From NCBI GenBank assembly GCA_024434115.1, contig QMIT01000011.1, positions 1-64,000 of the forward strand: a DNA stretch of 64,000 nucleotides, read 5' to 3'. The notes under the pieces were generated by a model. The model ran no database searches. It saw only the letters and a program-made list of their open reading frames with translations, and was not told the DNA's origin. A program made the translations under genes and the position numbers. This document shows positions 59,882-64,000 of the stretch, one piece after another. The first letter of the stretch is position 1, and each line of letters opens with the position of its first letter. Source of the DNA: Chloroflexota bacterium (GTDB taxonomy: Bacteria > Chloroflexota > Anaerolineae > Aggregatilineales > J027).

Positions 59882-60739
59882 TTAAGCTGAGTAGCGGCTG
59901 GCACGTTCGCGGAGCTTCGTCAGGGTGTCGCTCGGTATGTTGACGGCCTCGATGCCCATACGAATGGTGCCATTTTCAGGGTGGTGGAAATCGCTGCCGC
60001 CTGTGGCAATTAAGCTATTTTCGGCGGTGATCTTGAGTATCTGCTGGCGGAATTCAGGGGCATGGTCAGGATAATAGACTTCGAGGCCGTCTACGCCTGC
60101 TGCAATCGCCTCGCCAATGACTTTGGTCGGGCTTGCATACCGTCCGGGGTGTGCCAAGACTGCGGCCCCACCCGCCTGATGAATGGTGGCAATGGCTTGG
60201 GGGATGGTCAGTCGGAAACGCGGCACATAGGCGGGGGCATCATTCCCAAGATAGCGATTAAAGGCCGTCTGGTTATCGGGCACGATGCCTTTTTCGACCA
60301 TGACGCGGGCAATGTGCGGGCGGGTGATGGCTGCGCCTTCGGAAATTGCGTAGACGCGCTCCAATGAGATGTTGACCCCCAGTCGTGCCAATTTTTCAAC
60401 AATCAGTTCAGCGCGACGTTCTCGATAGGTGCGGATTTCAGTCAATTGGTTCTGAAAATCTTCATTTTCAATGTCAATGAAGTAGCCCAAAATATCAATG
60501 GTGCGGAGGGCATCCTCACAGCCCATTTCAATGCCGGGAATGACTTGGAGCGGGGTTTGGCGGGCGGCGGTCTGTGCTGCCAACACACCATTGGTGGTGT
60601 CATGATCGGTGAGGGCGATGGCGTGTAGGCCGCGTGTAATCGCGGTATGAACAACCTCCGATGGCGAAAACACACCGTCGGAGGCTGTACTGTGCATATG
60701 TAGGTCAATGAGTAGCTGCGATGTCGTTGTCTTATCCAC
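59882..60739 (-). CDS. PHP-domain phosphoesterase (RNase AM/TrpH-like)
   Basis: A 285-residue protein with GTG start, 5 bp after spoVS. Metal motifs are DLHMHSTASDG, ITRGLHAIALTDHDT, PGIEMGCE and GSDFHHPENG. Relatives cleave nucleoside 3',5'-bisphosphates or trim 5S/rRNA ends. VLAHPGRYA and LEVYYPDHAPEFRQQILKIT are also typical. Expected to be a cytoplasmic enzyme. Confidence 0.92.
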   Translation of the reverse strand: MDKTTTSQLLIDLHMHSTASDGVFSPSEVVHTAITRGLHAIALTDHDTTNGVLAAQTAARQTPLQVIPGIEMGCEDALRTIDILGYFIDIENEDFQNQLTEIRTYRERRAELIVEKLARLGVNISLERVYAISEGAAITRPHIARVMVEKGIVPDNQTAFNRYLGNDAPAYVPRFRLTIPQAIATIHQAGGAAVLAHPGRYASPTKVIGEAIAAGVDGLEVYYPDHAPEFRQQILKITAENSLIATGGSDFHHPENGTIRMGIEAVNIPSDTLTKLRERASRYSA

Positions 60740-60744
60740 TGTAT

Positions 60745-61068
60745 TTAGCAGGCTGTGCCTTCAATGATGAAACGGATAGCAGTGCGCTCTTGACCGTTAA
60801 TCATAACCTCAGTGAAGATCGGAATGCCAGTAATAGTATATTCTTCAGAAAGGTAGTTGCGGGCGATGGCGATGGCTTTGACGGTTTGATAGACCGCTCC
60901 TGCACCAATCGCTTGAATTTCGGCACGATGATGTTCTCGGATGACCCCTGCAATGGCACCCGCTACAGCCGTTGAGCGGGAGTGGGCAGAGACTTTAATC
61001 AGGCCGGATTGACTAAGGTCGTCTGTAAGATGTTCTTCAAATGGGTGGGTTGAATGTAGCGCGTCCAT
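60745..61068 (-). CDS. spoVS: stage V sporulation protein S (SpoVS)
   Basis: A 107-residue protein. LIKVSAHSRSTAVAGAIAGV, IQAIGAGAVYQTVKAIAIAR and the family end (IRFIIEGTA) identify SpoVS, an Alba-like fold. It occurs also in non-sporulating lineages, including Chloroflexota, where its role is unknown; nucleic-acid binding is likely. It is followed at 5 bp by the PHP gene. The N-terminal 25 residues are extra relative to most SpoVS. Confidence 0.93.
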   Translation of the reverse strand: MDALHSTHPFEEHLTDDLSQSGLIKVSAHSRSTAVAGAIAGVIREHHRAEIQAIGAGAVYQTVKAIAIARNYLSEEYTITGIPIFTEVMINGQERTAIRFIIEGTAC

Positions 61069-61781
61069 GTGTTTGCCTGATTTCTTCTATTTATTCAACG
61101 ATTAAAACAGTGTTCAAAGTGAGTATATAACGACTTAAAGTCCTGACCAATAGAGGGCAATTAAGTAGTGATGTGTGTCATCTGTTTAATATGCTTAAAA
61201 GCATAGATAGATATGGATATTTTCACAAAATTCTTGTTTTAGGCAGGAAGGCCTTGAACACCATTTCTATGTTAGTCAAGGGTGAAGTTGGGATGCCGGA
61301 AAAATTTAAGGTTGCGGAGAGTTATATAAATTTCACTTAACCTAACTCCCACAGGTGGGTGTTGACCTACCCTACACCACCATATATGGGGGGTGCTATT
61401 GTGCTAGAATAGCGAACATTTGGTCTGTTGTGAAAAAAGAACAGATTCATTTTATAGGACTAGTGCTGTTACCTTAAAAAATTCAAAAATCTAGAAATCT
61501 GCCCCCCCAATCTGTTGCCCCTTTTCAGTGTGAATGGTAAAATCATTTAAACTTTTCGGAGTGAACCAATGAGAGGCAACCCCAAGGCTCAACTTTCCCA
61601 ATCTTCTTGAGCCTAGATTCCACATATTGGCCTCATTCACTCCCTGTATCCGGTCATATAAGCACTCGGCAAACGCCAACTATAATTCGCTTAACCACCT
61701 TATTAAGAGTGGGTGTCTATCTATTGCCTGCTGCTGAGACAACTTGTTTGTATTTTTGTTATCTAAAACGAGTACGGTGTG
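61069..61781. other. 710-bp gene-free region upstream of dnaA, weak oriC candidate
   Basis: AT-rich, with no supported gene, between spoVS and dnaA. Near 61430 there is one match to the relaxed DnaA box (TGTGAAAAA, the complement of TTTTTCACA), and a one-mismatch box near 61216. CCCAC-AG-GTGGG lies near 61348 and CCATATATGG near 61381. This is too few boxes to claim the origin. Confidence 0.35.
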
Positions 61782-63203
61782 ATGAAACCTGAAGATGCTT
61801 GGCTTGCAGCGTTAGGCCAACTCCAACTACAACTCCACCGCAGCACCTACGATACATGGCTGCGCGATGCCAAATTCCTATCGTATGACGATAAGGTCTT
61901 TACGGTTCGCGTGCGCAATGGATATGCCAAAGACTGGTTGGAACAAAAACTCTATCGGGCTGTTAAACACACCTTATGCTCCGTGTTTCATGAGCAGGTC
62001 GAGATTCAGTTTGTGGTACATAACCGCCCGCGCCGCGAGTTCTATGATGATGATACTGAGCACAGCGGATCAGAAGATTCGACAGAACCCCACTACAGTT
62101 CGATTTATGTAGAGGAAGTGCCGCCTGCGGATGACTGGAATCCCCAGTTAAATTCGGCGTATACGTTCGATAATTTTGTGGTTGGCCCCAGTAATCAGAT
62201 GGCCCAAGCCGCTGCCCAAGCCGTTTCGATCAATCCGGGGCAGGTCTATAACCCACTCTATATATATGGAAATTCGGGGCTTGGGAAAACCCATTTGCTG
62301 CACGCGATTGGCAATGCCTGTCGTCAGCGGGGTCTCAGGGTGTTGTATGCTACCTCTGAGCAGTTCATGAACAATTTAGTGGAGGCGATACGGGGCAAGA
62401 CCACCTCAGATTTCCGTGACTATTATCGCGGGGTGGATGTGCTGCTGATTGACGACGTGCAGTTTATGGCGGGCAAGGACAGCACACAGGAAGAATTTTT
62501 CCATACCTTTAATGCCCTGCGCGAACAGGGTAAGCAGGTCGTCATTGCCTCTGACCGACGGCCACAGGCAATCAAGGGGCTTGATGATCGGTTACGTTCA
62601 CGCTTTGAATGGGGCTTGCAGGTTGAAATTTTGACCCCTTCCTATGAGACCCGTTTGGCGATATTGAATGATAAGTCGGAAATGAAGGGCCACCCCCTGC
62701 CCCATGAAATTGCCCATCTGATTGCCAGCTATACCTATGCCAGTATCCGCGATTTGGAAGGCACCCTGACGCAAGTGTTGGCCTATAAAACACTGATGGG
62801 CAATCATTTAACTATCGAAATTGCGGAACAGATATTGGCCGAAAAACAAGGCAGTATCCCTGTACCCAATGCGCTGCCCCGCCGGGATATGTCTGCCATG
62901 AAGCGCCAAATTAGCCTAAACGATGTTTTGCAGGCGACGGCACGTTTTTATCAACTGTCGCTGGATGACATCCTGAGCAAACGGCGTACCAAAGATGTCA
63001 GCTATATCCGGCAGTTGGCGATTTATCTGGCGCGTGAGGAAACCCAAGCCTCATGGCCTGAAATTGGCGATGCTTTTGGTGGGCGCAATCACAGCACGAT
63101 GGTACATGGCTATAAAAAGGTCGCCGAAGAAATTGAGACCAACTCCGATATGCGCCGCGAAGTTGAAGACCTACGAAAACATATCCACCAAGCCGCTGTT
63201 TAG
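61782..63203 (+). CDS. dnaA: chromosomal replication initiator DnaA
   Basis: A 473-residue initiator. Domain I covers about 1-85. A short, acidic, variable domain II follows. The AAA+ domain III starts at AYTFDNFVVGPSNQMAQAAA, with Walker A GNSGLGKTHLLHAIGN near 162 and Walker B VDVLLIDDVQFMAGKDSTQE. Domain IV carries the DNA-binding signature GGRNHSTMVHGYKKV. ATG is preferred to the GTG one codon earlier. The usual next gene dnaN is absent; an ECF sigma gene follows instead. Confidence 0.97.
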   Translation: MKPEDAWLAALGQLQLQLHRSTYDTWLRDAKFLSYDDKVFTVRVRNGYAKDWLEQKLYRAVKHTLCSVFHEQVEIQFVVHNRPRREFYDDDTEHSGSEDSTEPHYSSIYVEEVPPADDWNPQLNSAYTFDNFVVGPSNQMAQAAAQAVSINPGQVYNPLYIYGNSGLGKTHLLHAIGNACRQRGLRVLYATSEQFMNNLVEAIRGKTTSDFRDYYRGVDVLLIDDVQFMAGKDSTQEEFFHTFNALREQGKQVVIASDRRPQAIKGLDDRLRSRFEWGLQVEILTPSYETRLAILNDKSEMKGHPLPHEIAHLIASYTYASIRDLEGTLTQVLAYKTLMGNHLTIEIAEQILAEKQGSIPVPNALPRRDMSAMKRQISLNDVLQATARFYQLSLDDILSKRRTKDVSYIRQLAIYLAREETQASWPEIGDAFGGRNHSTMVHGYKKVAEEIETNSDMRREVEDLRKHIHQAAV

Positions 63204-63333
63204 ACTTATCCTCACAATTTGTACAACAAGGTTGCCGAGAATGAAAATAGTGCAACCTTTTAATGGTCATCCCGTATAAAATATAGATGGGATGCCATCC
63301 CCTAATTTGAAATTGACGGCGGGAATCCAAGCA

Positions 63334-63936
63334 ATGATTTTGCCCGAGATGTTGGTTGAACAAGAAAACGCCCTTTTGGAAAAGACCTTACATGGCGATG
63401 TTGAGGCGTTTGGTGAACTGATTCGGCTGTACGAACGGCCTATCTTCAATTTATGCTATCGTATGTTGGGGGATGGGGCTGAGGCAGAAGATGCGGCCCA
63501 AGAAGCGTTTATACGTGCTTACAGCAATTTGGCATCTTATGATCGGGGGCGATCCTTTAAGACATGGTTGTTTTCAATTGCCTCCAACCACTGTATTGAT
63601 CGGCTTCGCAAACGCCGACTGACGTTGCTATCTATTGATGAGCCACTGCCGCCGCATCCCGCCCTTGTTAGTGACCAACCAGACCCTGAACAACAAATGT
63701 TAGAAGAAGAACGCAGCGCCCTAATACAGAAACTGCTTAACCAACTCGCCCCTGATTATCGGGTGGCGGTGGTACTGCGCTATTGGTATGACCTGTCGTA
63801 TCAAGAAATGTCGGAGATGTTGGAAACCACAGAGAGTGCGGTGAAAAGCCGTCTGTTTCGCGCCCGGCAAGCGCTGGTCGAATTGTTGGAAGATTCAGAA
63901 GCCCAGATGATTTTGCAGCCGCTGTTGGCAAGTTGA
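63334..63936 (+). CDS. ECF sigma factor (RpoE type)
   Basis: A 200-residue sigma-70 group IV factor. ATG at 63334 with GGGA 9 nt upstream; a start 14 codons earlier lacks such a site. Region 2 reads ERPIFNLCYRMLGDGAEAED, then FKTWLFSIASNHCIDRLRKR. Region 4 reads LAPDYRVAVVLRYWYDLSYQ, then ETTESAVKSRLFRARQALVE. A short open frame starts 40 bp later and may be its anti-sigma partner. Confidence 0.92.
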   Translation: MILPEMLVEQENALLEKTLHGDVEAFGELIRLYERPIFNLCYRMLGDGAEAEDAAQEAFIRAYSNLASYDRGRSFKTWLFSIASNHCIDRLRKRRLTLLSIDEPLPPHPALVSDQPDPEQQMLEEERSALIQKLLNQLAPDYRVAVVLRYWYDLSYQEMSEMLETTESAVKSRLFRARQALVELLEDSEAQMILQPLLAS

Positions 63937-63975
63937 GACGTGTTGGAATAGCTGAGAAAAGTAGGATTACACCCA

Positions 63976-64000
63976 ATGTCGCGTTTAGAACAAGACCCAA
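63976..64000 (+). CDS. partial CDS at window edge, possible anti-sigma factor
   Basis: ATG opening MSRLEQDP, cut by the end of the window 39 bp after the ECF sigma gene. The position suggests an anti-sigma factor, but 8 codons are not enough to tell. Confidence 0.35.

Noticed and set aside
61491-61679. 62-codon minus frame in the dnaA upstream gap
   Set aside because: No ribosome-binding site or motif; it is probably chance in a gene-free region.
1-64000. CRISPR array or cas genes
   Set aside because: No regularly spaced repeats and no Cas-like proteins were found.

Overview
The window looks like a chromosomal segment of a Chloroflexota bacterium, probably of the Anaerolineae or a relative. 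Pointers are a MalT-like STAND ATPase ending in a SARP/BTAD module instead of a LuxR helix-turn-helix, TIR and NACHT proteins ending in formylglycine-generating-enzyme (FGE)/C-type-lectin-like domains, SpoVS beside dnaA, and secreted proteins with Thr/Pro-rich linkers and SH3b domains. The lineage call is an inference from gene content. No rRNA is present.

Layout. (1) About 1-12.8 kb is a defence region. It holds a TIR-domain relic, an intact TIR-NACHT-FGE protein, and a complete type I restriction-modification system (hsdM, hsdS, hsdR plus a YgjP-like metallopeptidase) interrupted twice by antisense genes: a DUF433 protein between hsdM and hsdS, and a protein with an LQRxxGNQ tag, as in contractile-injection-system cargo, between hsdS and hsdR. 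It ends at a WD40-tail relic. (2) 13.0-22.9 kb holds a six-gene peptide ABC importer/nitrilase operon, divergent from a STAND-TPR-SARP regulator. The shared gap has three 7-bp direct repeats at exactly 11-bp spacing, the geometry expected of a SARP operator. (3) 22.9-30.8 kb is an accessory island on the 3' side of tRNA-Arg(ACG). It has a minus-strand series of small genes of unknown role, several starting with KOW/SH3-like modules, with duplicated promoter-leader cassettes and a DUF2958 protein; then a TIR-FGE protein enclosed by a 16-bp inverted repeat; then a gene relic and an XRE regulator next to the tRNA. No integrase or relaxase is visible. (4) 31.0-34.1 kb is a translationally coupled methyltransferase, flavoprotein and type III polyketide synthase operon, probably for a phenolic lipid or quinone. 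(5) 34.2-64 kb is mostly core: rarA, a Sua5/TsaC enzyme, a LuxR-type regulator, an NAD-dependent reductase, a GH31 glucosidase, an FtsK translocase, fatty-acid/acyl-CoA genes, an MgtC-family protein, a membrane metalloprotease-like protein, a WD40 lipoprotein, a phosphodiesterase, rpoD behind a DUF177 gene, a NADAR protein, a PHP phosphoesterase, spoVS, dnaA and an ECF sigma factor.

How parts work together. Two TIR proteins share the same FGE-like C-terminal module and the same linker preceding it, which suggests one sensor design with two effector arrangements. The polymorphic ends of both resemble diversity-generating-retroelement targets, although no retroelement is in the window. The restriction operon keeps translational coupling through two 16-codon leader ORFs, one of them a duplicate of the hsdM 3' end. 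The least understood part is the KOW-module gene cluster at 23-28 kb.
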